Shown here one piece after another: positions 1-8,216 of a stretch of 64,000 bases of DNA. Source of the stretch: Acidobacteriaceae bacterium (lineage in GTDB: Bacteria; Acidobacteriota; Terriglobia; Terriglobales; Acidobacteriaceae); NCBI GenBank assembly GCA_027307045.1, contig DAHUXR010000002.1:1-64000 (forward strand), in the 5' to 3' direction. Within the stretch, counting starts at the first letter, position 1. Every line of letters begins with the position of its first letter. The translations under genes and the position numbers were made by a program. The notes beneath the pieces are model-generated. The model made no database searches, was not told the origin of the DNA, and was given only the letters and a program-made list of their open reading frames with translations.

Positions 1-1464
1 CCAGCCCAGGGAAAAGGTATATGTCGCCCGGATTTCTACCGCGCGCTTTCTCAGCAGATTGGCCGCAAACTTGGCTACCGTGGTGGTGGTGATGGAGTGC
101 GCCTGCTTTGGATTATCTTTGCGCAAACCATAGACGGCAATCATGGCCTCGTCTTTGTCTTCGGCAATTTCTACGTTGTAATCGTTCGCCCGGTTGGCAA
201 ACTCCACACTTACCGAATTCATCACGTCCGCCACGGATGGCCGTTTGATCAGGACAGGCGTTAGGAGGTCGCTGGTAGTCAGATCGTAAATCGGTGACGT
301 GTTTGGGATAAATGTTGCGCCGTTGCCGACGTTCGTGGTGTCGCCGTAGGGAATGATCTTCAAGACGCCTTCACTCCACACGGCTGCTGCGTTCGTGATG
401 TCGAGGATTTCCTGTATCCAGGCGCTTGTGGCTTTTTGCGCGTCCAGCACCGGCGAAAGAAACAGCCCGTTGGCGGTACAGAAATTCCGGTATTGCGTGT
501 AATCGCCTATCGGGACCACGCCGGCCATGCCGTAAAAGTTATTGCCCAGCAGATCGGTAATGATGGCTGAAGGTTCCGCGTCCGCTATCCCGCCGCCGAA
601 TGGCAGCACACCAAGAACTTCAAAGCTCAGATTCGGCAGTGCCCCTGAAGTTCCTAGATCCATGGCCGATGCCGCAACGTAAGCGATGCCGTTGTATCCC
701 AGGTCCTGCCCCGGATGCGCTGAGGTCAGGTAGCTCCACGCCGTCTGCGGACGTGAGCCGAGAAAAAGCGTGAGGCTTAATTTCTGCTGAGGCTGGCCGT
801 TGGAGTTTGAATCCGGCACAGAGTAAACATAGGTGATCGTCATCACCTTGCCGGCATCGGCCCCGGAGAAATTGAACGTCGCTCCGCTCTGCGTGAACTG
901 TCCCGCGCCGGGTGAACTGCCGACTTGCGTCATCGGCGTCTGCTGCGTTCCAGAAAAAGACACTGAGCCATCAGAACCGAAATCTGTTTGCGAGAAACTG
1001 AAAGCATCGGCCCGGCTTACGCCTTTGTGCGAGTGGAACACCCCAGCGCCCAGACCAGTTCCCGGCGGTGTGACGGTGATTCCGCCGCCGCCGCCCGGAA
1101 CGGTGAAAGGCACGGTTGCGGTGATTAGCGTCAGTTTTCCTTTTGTGTCCCAAACATTGTGAATATTCAGGATTGGCCCTTGGCATAATCCCATCGCTAC
1201 CGCTGTCTGATATGTGTATGTGGTATTGCTGATGGCGTTGCCACCGCCGGAGCCCAGCCCTTTGCCTCCGACTTTGGTTGTGCTGGTGTGCGGGATCGCC
1301 TGAAAGTCACCTGCCCATATCAGCCGCGCCGCAATGCGGTTCTGGCCGTAGACAATCGGGATTACCTGACCATAGGCGCTGGTTTGCACGCGCAATGCGG
1401 AAAGCAGATTCGGTTTTGCGGCGAGCGCGTTATTCCCGCCGCCTTTGCCGCCCATCAAAGCCAT
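1..1464 (-). CDS. Phage tail tip/host-specificity protein, partial
   Basis: The reading frame starts at an ATG (1464) with GAGG eight bases upstream and stays open to the window edge, giving 488 residues without a stop. It is missing from the ORF track because it has no stop in the window. The Gly-rich N-terminus is followed by beta-rich sequence, as expected for the baseplate hub/tip proteins that follow NlpC/P60 genes in GTA-like tails. By position it would form the tail tip and help contact the host. The assignment rests mainly on gene order; the C-terminal part, which carries receptor specificity in this family, is outside the window. Confidence 0.7.
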   Translation of the reverse strand, partial: MALMGGKGGGNNALAAKPNLLSALRVQTSAYGQVIPIVYGQNRIAARLIWAGDFQAIPHTSTTKVGGKGLGSGGGNAISNTTYTYQTAVAMGLCQGPILNIHNVWDTKGKLTLITATVPFTVPGGGGGITVTPPGTGLGAGVFHSHKGVSRADAFSFSQTDFGSDGSVSFSGTQQTPMTQVGSSPGAGQFTQSGATFNFSGADAGKVMTITYVYSVPDSNSNGQPQQKLSLTLFLGSRPQTAWSYLTSAHPGQDLGYNGIAYVAASAMDLGTSGALPNLSFEVLGVLPFGGGIADAEPSAIITDLLGNNFYGMAGVVPIGDYTQYRNFCTANGLFLSPVLDAQKATSAWIQEILDITNAAAVWSEGVLKIIPYGDTTNVGNGATFIPNTSPIYDLTTSDLLTPVLIKRPSVADVMNSVSVEFANRANDYNVEIAEDKDEAMIAVYGLRKDNPKQAHSITTTTVAKFAANLLRKRAVEIRATYTFSLGW

Positions 1465-1488
1465 ACATTTGACCTCAATTCTTCGTGT

Positions 1489-1989
1489 TTAATTGGCGAT
1501 TGCCAGTAGCGAACCTGTGCTGCTTCGACTGGCCATTTCCATCGAGGCCAGCGGCCGCAGTTCAAAACATTTGCGGTCTCTTCCCAACAGGTCACCATCA
1601 CGCAAGGCATCACTCAGAAGCACACCGTGAGGAATGTACGAGTGAATTACGATTGGCCATTCCACCACAATGGCTCCATGGGAGTATGTCCGCCCAAATC
1701 GAAAGACGATAAAATCGGCAGGTTGCGGCGGAGTGTCTATCTCCACAACAAAGTTTTCAAGTTCCTTCAGGTAAAGTTCTTCCGATCGATGCAGATGCCA
1801 CTGCACTGAATACTGCGGAGGTTTATAGTCTCTTGGCAGTACATCGCATTCCTGGTACACAGCCAGCGGAAACATGGCGCAATCCGCACCCGCATGCTTC
1901 ACTCGCGCGTGGTGGTGGTATGGAGTGCCCAGCCACTCTTTGGCTGCACGCACAATGTCGCTCCGTTGCGCTGCCGTCAGTCGCTGCAT
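1489..1989 (-). CDS. NlpC/P60-family tail-tip peptidase
   Basis: 166 residues. An N-terminal helix leads to GTPYHHHARVKHAGADCAMF, where the Cys of the ADCA motif is the expected nucleophile; YSHGAIV supplies the catalytic His and VIHSY a possible third polar residue. This is the phage cell-wall peptidase family seen as the third gene of the GTA tail-tip block. It probably sits in the tail tip and cuts peptidoglycan cross-links during DNA entry. It lies 12 bases after the DUF2163 gene and 25 bases before the tip protein gene, consistent with one operon. Confidence 0.85.
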   Translation of the reverse strand: MQRLTAAQRSDIVRAAKEWLGTPYHHHARVKHAGADCAMFPLAVYQECDVLPRDYKPPQYSVQWHLHRSEELYLKELENFVVEIDTPPQPADFIVFRFGRTYSHGAIVVEWPIVIHSYIPHGVLLSDALRDGDLLGRDRKCFELRPLASMEMASRSSTGSLLAIAN

Positions 1990-2001
1990 TTTGCGGTCCT
2001 C

Positions 2002-2868
2002 CTAAATAGCGGTTTCTGGTGCAGGCACGTACGGAAAGCCCTCGAAGTTCACCAGATTGGAAAACTTATTCGTGCAGGTGATTTGCGTTTTGTCGCATCC
2101 CGGATAGGCCGTAAAAGCATCTCCCGCGTTCGGCACAAACGGCAGCGGAGAATTGAATGTAAACTGCTGCCCCAGGTATTGCTTCACCGCTTTTACCAGC
2201 CCAGCGTTTGCGCCGGATGTGAAAGTAATCTGCCCGTTATCGTAATAACCGTCTGCTTTGGCGGAAAGCGAAAGCAGTTTATTTACGGTCGATCCTGCCT
2301 GTACCACGTTCGCCTCGGCAAAGCTGGCTTTGACTAATCCGCAGCGCGCATCAAAAAGTGTGTTTGTGCATCCGGGCTGAAGAATCACTGCCGGAAGCTG
2401 CATGCTCAGGTAGGCCGTACCGGCGTTCACGGAAAGCTTCGCCGCGGAGCGCGTAAGTTCGTCCAGCGCGCCAATGAAGCCGGAAAACCTGATAACAGTA
2501 CCGATCTGGTTTGAAGCGGAATCCATGAAAAGACGGTCGATGCGAAACGCAGCACCATCAAACAATCCTTGTCCAATGGCTTGTAGAATCGGCACACCAT
2601 TGATCGTGTCGGTAACGCTGGCTTCGATTGTGACTTCCAGCGTCGCCACGTCCATGCCGAGCTTTTCTTCTATCGCCGATCGCGCAATATTCGGCGGGCC
2701 TGTAAGGAATGTGTTCCCCAGCACCGTCAAATTTGTGTCCCAGCTCGTGTAACGTAGTGCTATGCCGTTCTTGAGAGTAATCGTGTAAAGATCGGCCATG
2801 CGGATTTCTGTTGCGCTCTGCAGCCACGTGACCAGGTTGTTGCCGCCGATATTTGTTGGTGTTTTCAT
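2002..2868 (-). CDS. DUF2163/BR0599-family tail-tip hub protein
   Basis: About 288 residues. The family is recognised from its C-terminal half: CTNTLFDARCGL, then AYPGCDKTQITCTNKF, then NFEGFPYVP, a conserved Cys-rich pattern of DUF2163. In gene transfer agents this protein forms part of the distal tail hub, and its conserved Cys residues have been linked to metal-cluster binding there. The ORF track starts seven codons upstream at a TTG; the internal ATG at 2868 gives the natural N-terminus (MKTPTN), although a GGAG lies rather far (15 bases) upstream, so the TTG start at 2889 remains possible. Confidence 0.85.
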   Translation of the reverse strand: MKTPTNIGGNNLVTWLQSATEIRMADLYTITLKNGIALRYTSWDTNLTVLGNTFLTGPPNIARSAIEEKLGMDVATLEVTIEASVTDTINGVPILQAIGQGLFDGAAFRIDRLFMDSASNQIGTVIRFSGFIGALDELTRSAAKLSVNAGTAYLSMQLPAVILQPGCTNTLFDARCGLVKASFAEANVVQAGSTVNKLLSLSAKADGYYDNGQITFTSGANAGLVKAVKQYLGQQFTFNSPLPFVPNAGDAFTAYPGCDKTQITCTNKFSNLVNFEGFPYVPAPETAI

Positions 2869-2978
2869 TGGTTTGTCGCTTCGCTCCAACCCGCTTGAGA
2901 TACTTCATGCCTTGAGAGTTGCCCGCACCTGATGCAGCGCTGCTCGCCGCGTGGGCGGGCTCGCTGCTTTCCGGCTTT

Positions 2979-3013
2979 AGCTGGGCTAATTGCTAATGGC
3001 TAAGTGCTAAAGG
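2979..3013. repeat. Degenerate AT-rich dispersed repeat word
   Basis: The spacer between the DUF2460 and DUF2163 genes contains a run of imperfect 'gctaattgctaatggc' type units. A related run (ggcaattagcaattagca) occurs at about 57,340. These look like copies of a dispersed intergenic word rather than coding or regulatory DNA. Confidence 0.35.
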
Positions 3014-3023
3014 CTGGTGCGCA

Positions 3024-3692
3024 TTATTTGCGCACTGAAATCAGCTGCACTTCTTTGCATTCATAGAGATTGAAATAGAAGTTGCTGAACTCAATCCCTT
3101 CACGCGTCCCACTGGAAGAGCTTCCGCGCGACGTCCCGGCGTCAAACCGAACGCGATGCAGGAAAGTAAAGTCGGCAGTGATGGAATGCCCTGCTGCCGG
3201 CGCATTTGTAAACTGCACCAACCCATTGCTGATGGTGTAAGTATTCGTAGGTTGCGCGGTGCCGTTGTCGTAAATGATTGCCGTCTGGTTCGCCGGGTTC
3301 TGGCAGGCTTCTAAAAAGCCCCCAAAGTTGCGGACTAACTGAAAGTTCTTCGTCACTCCGTCGCCCGTGCCAATGGGCTGCCCGCTGAATACTGAATCCT
3401 CCAGCCGCTGTGTCAGGTCGCTTTCGTTCAGCAGGAAGTCGTCAAACTGGCCGCCGCGGGCCAGAAAGAAACCTACCAGCGTCTCCAGCGGCGTCTGTTC
3501 GTTTTCATCTCGATATCGCGGATCGTTCAACAGATACTCATAGGCCAGGGTGAACTCCCAGATTGGATTCTGGAAGTTCTGCACCCTCACCTCGCGACCG
3601 GCAAGTGAGGACTGGATCTCGGTTGAGAACGTAGGATTTTTGGTAATGGTCCAGCCGAGACCTCGAACTTTGGGAAAGAGAAGATTGCTCAT
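3024..3692 (-). CDS. DUF2460-family distal tail protein
   Basis: 222 residues. The N-terminus (LLFPKVRGLGWTITKNPTF) and WEFTLAYEYL are typical of DUF2460, the first gene of the GTA-type tail-tip block; in gene transfer agents it forms the distal tail ring that joins the tube to the tip. The middle carries GDGVTKNFQLV, a common phage tail beta-sandwich motif. The start ATGA overlaps the stop of the tape measure gene, so the two are translationally coupled. Confidence 0.85.
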   Translation of the reverse strand: MSNLLFPKVRGLGWTITKNPTFSTEIQSSLAGREVRVQNFQNPIWEFTLAYEYLLNDPRYRDENEQTPLETLVGFFLARGGQFDDFLLNESDLTQRLEDSVFSGQPIGTGDGVTKNFQLVRNFGGFLEACQNPANQTAIIYDNGTAQPTNTYTISNGLVQFTNAPAAGHSITADFTFLHRVRFDAGTSRGSSSSGTREGIEFSNFYFNLYECKEVQLISVRK

Positions 3693-5821
3693 CTGACTCC
3701 TTTCCGCTTGAGCGCTCGCGTTACTTCATTGGCAATCATGTTGCTGTGGCGGCGGATGTGTCCCTGAAACGACGCTGCATCTACGGCGCTGACGGAGTGG
3801 TTTACGACAACCGTCACTCCGGAGCCGCCACTTCCACCTCCGCCAATAACGCTACGCATCTGGTTGGCGATTCCTGCCGGCAGCACCATCTCCTGCGGGT
3901 GAAGCATGGTGAGCTGATTGTTGGGAACGTAGTATTGGCCGCCCTCGGCGGATCCAAAGGACTCCACTGCGGTGAAAGCGACGGCCGCCGCAATCGCGCC
4001 CGCTGGAGGGCCACCCCAGGCTGCAGCCCAGTGGTATGCTTTACCCGCAGCATCAATAGCATTGCGAAGTGCGCTTTTTTTGCTCTCCGCTTCTTCTACT
4101 GTTTGCCGGACCGCCGCATGCACAAGAAATTCCATCAATTGCCGTTCCAGTCCTTCAATGAATTTTGACGCCATGTCATCCACCAGCTTTGTCCATGACT
4201 GCGCAATAGTCTGGTGTCCACTCAGGATGCCCTGGGTAAAGCTTGAAAAGGTCCCCTGCATCCCCGACATGATTTTTTGCCACTGCTGCTCAGTATTCTT
4301 TGCCTCATCCGCCGCAGCTTTTGCTCGGACCTTGGTTTGCTCACCCTGGATTTTGGTAATCCTATTCTGAATTTCCTGCCACTTTTCCGTATCCTTGTCA
4401 TACAAGGATTGAATCTGCTGCAGATAAAGGACCTCCTGCTGCAACTCCTTTACCTTGGCCTCTTTTACCGCCTCAATCTCCTGTTGTTTTGAGATCTTGT
4501 GCTGCGCCAGATCGCGAGCCAGCAGTGCTTCTTGTGCCTGCTCGCCCTGTTGGGCCGCAATGATTTCGCCTTCTATCTGTTTTGTAGCGACGGCAATCTT
4601 TTCATTGGCAGCTTTCAGGTCAGCTTGCGCTTGTTTCTGAGCATTGGCCATGATTTCCCGCGTGGCCCGGTCGGATGCTGCCTGCTCATCTTTTGCTGAT
4701 TTCTCCGCGATCGCCCTGATGTCCTTGGCTACCTTCTCCCGAAGATCTTTCCATTTCTGCGCTGCATTTCCCACGACCTTGATTGTTTCGTCCTGGGATT
4801 TGACCTCGGCGGCATGTATCTCGATGGCCGTTGTTTCTTGGATGGTTTTCTTTTCTTGCAGGCCCTTAGTGGTATCACTGAGGAGTAAAGCTTCTCGGTC
4901 CCGCAAAAACTTGATCGTGGCATCGCGCTCTTTTTGAAACGATCCCAGGATGATGTCTTCTTCCTGAGCGGCAGTAATTTTGCCTTGTTGGACCTTGGCA
5001 TGAGCCGTATCGACTGCGAGCTGGCGGTCGGCGTCGGCCACCTGCTTGTTGGCGGCAAGAATCTGCTCTTTTGCTGCAATCTCTTCTTTTTGTTTTTCAA
5101 TACCCTGTTCTTTAACGAGTCCGGGACGGGTTACTTCCTGAGCTTGTTTGATCTTCTCAGTCAGCTCGGTTACGCTCGCCTGGGCTTTCTTGATATTTTC
5201 ATCCCAGTGGGCCAGTACTTCACCGGTAGCCGTAGCCTTGTTCTTGACTTCCGTGACATAGGGTCTCATGTCCGGTCCGTCACCGATAATGCTCGTTTCC
5301 TCATGGGAGCCCTGAAGGTTCTTCAGGCTCTCATTTGCCGTATCAAGTTCCTTGTTCCATTCCTTGGTGGCCGCGTCGGTGTTCTCGATCTGCTGAGTCA
5401 GTCTCTCGGAACCTGTCTTGCCAATTTCATTTAAATGCAACTTTTGTATATCCAGACTCTGATTGAACTTGACCAATTCCTCGTTATTCTTGACTAGGTC
5501 AGCGTACATGGCTTGCGCGGATGCGTCCCATCCAGCCAAGTCATTCGTCACTTCGATGATCTTGTCGGACAACTTCTCGAACAGCTCGATTCCGAAGGTG
5601 ATTGCTGTCAAAGGAGCAAATGCCTCGCTAAGAATGGGGCCTATTAGTTCACTGGAGGCAATCATTTTCTGAATGGCTTCGGGCACCTTGATCCCGATCA
5701 TGTCTCCCAGCATCTCTACGGATTTGCTGGCTTGCTCGAGTTGGTCTTTCGCGTCATTGGCTGCTTTTGTCAGCTCACTTACATCTCCGGTTATCTTTAT
5801 TGGGAATTCGTTGGCGGGCAT
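3689..5821 (-). CDS. Tail tape measure protein
   Basis: About 710 residues. It is mostly long coiled coil rich in Ala, Lys, Glu and Gln (roughly residues 100-520), with a hydrophobic segment near residue 60 and a Gly/Ala-rich C-terminal part (AAWGGPPAGAIAAAVAFTAV) that resembles tail-length determinants. It sits directly before the distal tail gene, as usual for the tape measure. The ATG at 5821 is preferred over the track start because GGAG lies eight bases upstream. A rho-independent terminator precedes it, so it may rely on read-through or on an unseen promoter. Confidence 0.85.
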   Translation of the reverse strand: MPANEFPIKITGDVSELTKAANDAKDQLEQASKSVEMLGDMIGIKVPEAIQKMIASSELIGPILSEAFAPLTAITFGIELFEKLSDKIIEVTNDLAGWDASAQAMYADLVKNNEELVKFNQSLDIQKLHLNEIGKTGSERLTQQIENTDAATKEWNKELDTANESLKNLQGSHEETSIIGDGPDMRPYVTEVKNKATATGEVLAHWDENIKKAQASVTELTEKIKQAQEVTRPGLVKEQGIEKQKEEIAAKEQILAANKQVADADRQLAVDTAHAKVQQGKITAAQEEDIILGSFQKERDATIKFLRDREALLLSDTTKGLQEKKTIQETTAIEIHAAEVKSQDETIKVVGNAAQKWKDLREKVAKDIRAIAEKSAKDEQAASDRATREIMANAQKQAQADLKAANEKIAVATKQIEGEIIAAQQGEQAQEALLARDLAQHKISKQQEIEAVKEAKVKELQQEVLYLQQIQSLYDKDTEKWQEIQNRITKIQGEQTKVRAKAAADEAKNTEQQWQKIMSGMQGTFSSFTQGILSGHQTIAQSWTKLVDDMASKFIEGLERQLMEFLVHAAVRQTVEEAESKKSALRNAIDAAGKAYHWAAAWGGPPAGAIAAAVAFTAVESFGSAEGGQYYVPNNQLTMLHPQEMVLPAGIANQMRSVIGGGGSGGSGVTVVVNHSVSAVDAASFQGHIRRHSNMIANEVTRALKRKGVR

Positions 5822-5861
5822 GGTGAACACTCCGGATGTTTTCTGCAGACAAGTACAAGGC

Positions 5862-5892
5862 AAAAAAAATAAGCAGCCGGTAAGCTGCTTAT
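5862..5892 (-). terminator. Intrinsic terminator after the lipoprotein pair
   Basis: On the minus strand a perfect nine-base stem (ATAAGCAGC / GCTGCTTAT) with a six-base loop is followed by an eight-T run. It lies between the second lipoprotein gene and the tape measure gene. Confidence 0.85.
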
Positions 5893-5931
5893 GAATTGAA
5901 TATGTTGTTTTTTGGGTCAGAAGGGTTTACA

Positions 5932-6648
5932 TCATTTCCGCAAGTCAAATGCCCAACCGTTACTCTTTTTCGTAAACAAGGCAGTGCCCCAGTGCGGTGC
6001 ATTCTCTGCTTCAGAAGGAACGGGGTACGGCAGTACCGGAACGGATTCAAATCCAGTACCGAAGGATATGTTCGTTTTTTCTTCGAGATCATGCCGTTGG
6101 GTGGGCGTCAACCTGGAATATACCGGCCCGTCCTGGCGCAAAGTCTCACCTAGTTCTGTGATTCGCCATTTCCACGAATATGGAAATGCAAAAGTACCGC
6201 CCTCGGCGGATGGATCCTTCACCGTCTCAACATAGGCGGTTGCAATCGGAAAAGAGACTTCGTATTCGTCGCAGCCATTGCCGACACGATGATATTTCTG
6301 TTGAATTGACTCCGCAGACATCACCTGTTTCGCTTTGTCGGTCAAACCCAGGTCCCAGTGATCGGTTCCGACTGGTTTAACAGTAATCAAACCCGCGCTC
6401 ACCGCAACGACTGTTTCAATATCAGTTTCCGGCCGATACCCTATGTCCATTGGCTCTTCGTTGCGTTCGCCGCTAAATGGGTAAAAACACTTCGTTCCGG
6501 TCCGGCCAATATCAAAATGCAGTGTCCTAGAGAATGACGCATAGTTGCTGTTGATCATCTTTTTGACGGTCTCCTTCGTGGGTGATTCCACGGACCGCGA
6601 ACAGGCGACCAGCAACCCGAAAAGTGCAATCAATAAAATCTTCTTCAT
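5932..6648 (-). CDS. Phage-borne lipoprotein, paralogue of the preceding gene
   Basis: About 238 residues from an ATG with AGAGG six bases upstream. The N-terminus MKKILLIALFGLLVAC is a lipoprotein signal with lipobox LVAC, so the mature protein is expected to be lipid-anchored in a membrane. The body shares landmarks with its neighbour: an FDIGRTGTKC-type segment, a GNGCDEYEVSF-type segment, FPYSWKWRITELG, and an NGWAFDLRK end. It is not a tail structural protein by sequence. Lying between the tail chaperone and tape measure genes with its own terminator, it resembles a moron. Superinfection exclusion is one possible role, but that is inference. Confidence 0.75.
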   Translation of the reverse strand: MKKILLIALFGLLVACSRSVESPTKETVKKMINSNYASFSRTLHFDIGRTGTKCFYPFSGERNEEPMDIGYRPETDIETVVAVSAGLITVKPVGTDHWDLGLTDKAKQVMSAESIQQKYHRVGNGCDEYEVSFPIATAYVETVKDPSAEGGTFAFPYSWKWRITELGETLRQDGPVYSRLTPTQRHDLEEKTNISFGTGFESVPVLPYPVPSEAENAPHWGTALFTKKSNGWAFDLRK

Positions 6649-6691
6649 GTCTGCCTCTGCTCTCAAAAGTGGGTCCGCCATTCAAAGCGGT

Positions 6692-7447
6692 CTACTCATC
6701 TACAACCCAACCATTCCCGGATTCCTTCAGCATTTTGGTCCCGGTATGCGTGACGGTACTGCCGGGAATATCCATCAAGTTGAATTTAAAATCGGCCTGT
6801 GGTCTGGACTGGCTAAGGTAAGGGACAATCTCGGCCCGTTCTTTTTCTGAGAGATTGTCAACTAAACTAGCGCCGAAGTGCGGCGATAGAGTCCATTTCC
6901 ATGTGAATTCGGCCTCAGTGTTTCCACTGGCCACTTTTCGGACATTCACTAAATCAGCCACTGACTTGGACGCGATGACAAATCCGAGCATAAAACTGTC
7001 ACATCCCTCTTGGACGTTGTGATGGAAATCTTTTAGCGACTGCACCATTTGCGGACTTGGATTCACCAGTTCTACTTTCCAAAACCCGGGGTCATCCGGT
7101 GTGACAGATATCAGCTTCGCCTTTTGGGCGGCACGGTATCGCGGCTCGCTGGCTAAATCGTCTCCTTCTGCAAGACCGGGCACAACACCACATTTCCAAC
7201 CAACCCGACCAATATTCACTCGCAATGACACGGCGTCTTGCTTGAGTTGTTGGTTAAGCGCCGCCTTTATTTGCGCATCCCGGTTCTTGCTGTTCGAGCA
7301 GCCTATCGAGAGGATGAAAAGAAGCGCGAAGAATGCTAATGCTATATTCCCAGTGCGGATTTTTCGCTGCCAAGACCCGCGTCCTATATGGCAGATTTTC
7401 AGACCCTTGCTGTACTCAAATCGTTCGTACTGCGCAAGCAAAACCAT
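6692..7447 (-). CDS. Phage-borne lipoprotein-like protein, first of a tandem pair
   Basis: About 251 residues from the ATG at 7447, which has GGAGG/GGTGG upstream. A hydrophobic segment (IALAFFALLFILSIGC) ending in a lipobox-like Cys lies unusually deep, after about 36 residues; a shorter form from a CTG start cannot be excluded. Paralogy with the downstream lipoprotein shows in NIGRVGWKCG, EGCDSFMLGF, FTWKWTLSPHFG and the C-terminal NGWVVDE. A sigma-70-like promoter lies just upstream, so the pair can be transcribed apart from the late operon, perhaps in the lysogen. Confidence 0.7.
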   Translation of the reverse strand: MVLLAQYERFEYSKGLKICHIGRGSWQRKIRTGNIALAFFALLFILSIGCSNSKNRDAQIKAALNQQLKQDAVSLRVNIGRVGWKCGVVPGLAEGDDLASEPRYRAAQKAKLISVTPDDPGFWKVELVNPSPQMVQSLKDFHHNVQEGCDSFMLGFVIASKSVADLVNVRKVASGNTEAEFTWKWTLSPHFGASLVDNLSEKERAEIVPYLSQSRPQADFKFNLMDIPGSTVTHTGTKMLKESGNGWVVDE

Positions 7448-7473
7448 ACTTTGCGTCCACCTCCAGAGGCGAA

Positions 7474-7502
7474 AGTGTAGCAAAGCAGCTTTTAGTGGGC
7501 AA
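7474..7502 (-). promoter_or_regulatory. Sigma-70-like promoter for the lipoprotein pair
   Basis: On the minus strand TTGCCC (7502-7497) and TACACT (7479-7474) are separated by exactly 17 bases, each matching 4 of 6 consensus positions, 26 bases before the ATG of the first lipoprotein gene. Confidence 0.4.
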
Positions 7503-7509
7503 GCACTTT

Positions 7510-8132
7510 CTAACAGGAACGATAGATTTCGGGCAGCTTATTAGTTACTGTGCCTCCAGCAAAAGCCACTTCGCGCGCCAGATCATTGAAGTTGAAGTCG
7601 GCATTGCCTTTTGTACGTGCGCCAAGCTTGCTTTGACGATGCTTACTGGAAGACTGCTTGCTTCCGCCCGTCAAATACGCTGCAACGAGTACATGGATGG
7701 GCGGATAGTCCCGCCAGTAAGACATGAGCTCGTTAAGGTCCCACAGAGTCAGCTGCTCGATCTCATGCAAGGTCCATCCGGTAGCGGTGGCGACATGGCC
7801 AAAGACAAATGGCCAGTCGGCTATACCGGTACCGGAGTCGGTTCCCCCGCGGCCGCCTTCTTGAGTCCCGAAACTTCAAGCATCGCGTTGAAAAGAACGT
7901 TGAAATCGTCAAAGGTAAGGCCATTCTCGAGGTGCTCTGTGGTCAGGTCCTGGTGCACTTTTCTTACGGCATTCTGGATCACGGGCAGATACCGGAGCAA
8001 CGAAGCCAGCCCGGAATTTTCCGCGGAAGGTTTTTCCTGGAACAGCGAGTCGAGTTGCCGCAATTCACCGAGCGTGAGCGATGAAACGGTGAGTTGTCCC
8101 AGTGATGTGGGGACAGTTTGTTGCTTAAGCAT
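7510..8132 (-). CDS. Tail assembly chaperone GT, made by -1 frameshift
   Basis: The downstream frame has no good start of its own but stays open upstream, past the end of the G gene, to a stop at 7876-7878. Read that way it encodes ADWPFVFGHVATATGW, then HEIEQLTLWDLNELMSYW and YPPIHVL. This is the W..F..G.V..TGW...I..LT....YW...PP pattern of phage tail chaperone T domains. It joins the G protein in frame only after a -1 shift between 7823 and 7875; the best site is the G run at 7844-7848. The fused product would guide tape measure folding and tail tube assembly. The non-shifted product is listed separately. Confidence 0.75.
7821..8132 (-). CDS. Tail assembly chaperone G
   Basis: 103 residues. 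The ATG at 8132 is chosen because AGGAGG lies five bases upstream; the track start is 19 codons earlier. The Leu-rich helical protein (LTLGELRQLDSLF, NGLTFDDFNVLFNAML) directly follows the tail tube gene, the standard place for the short tail chaperone made in excess over its frameshifted partner. It ends AAAGEPTPVPV, just beyond the proposed slippery site. Confidence 0.8.
   Translation of the reverse strand: MLKQQTVPTSLGQLTVSSLTLGELRQLDSLFQEKPSAENSGLASLLRYLPVIQNAVRKVHQDLTTEHLENGLTFDDFNVLFNAMLEVSGLKKAAAGEPTPVPV
7842..7848 (-). promoter_or_regulatory. Candidate -1 ribosomal frameshift site (GGGGGAA)
   Basis: On the minus strand GCG GGG GAA in the G frame allows perfect re-pairing of the P-site codon after a -1 slip (GGG to GGG) and an imperfect one in the A site (GAA to GGA). 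It is the only homopolymeric run inside the roughly 50-base window where both frames are open. Confidence 0.6.
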
Positions 8133-8170
8133 GATTTCCTCCTGAGAAAAATTGGCAATGCCGTTGTATG

Positions 8171-8203
8171 AAAAAAGCGGGCGCGGCAAGGGGCCCGGCC
8201 CGC
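8171..8203 (-). terminator. Intrinsic terminator after the tail tube gene
   Basis: Minus-strand GC-rich hairpin with arms GCGGGC / GCCCGC followed by six Ts, immediately downstream of the tail tube stop codon and upstream of the chaperone gene. It probably reduces read-through from the abundant tail tube message. Confidence 0.7.
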
Positions 8204-8216
8204 ACTGGAGAGAGAG

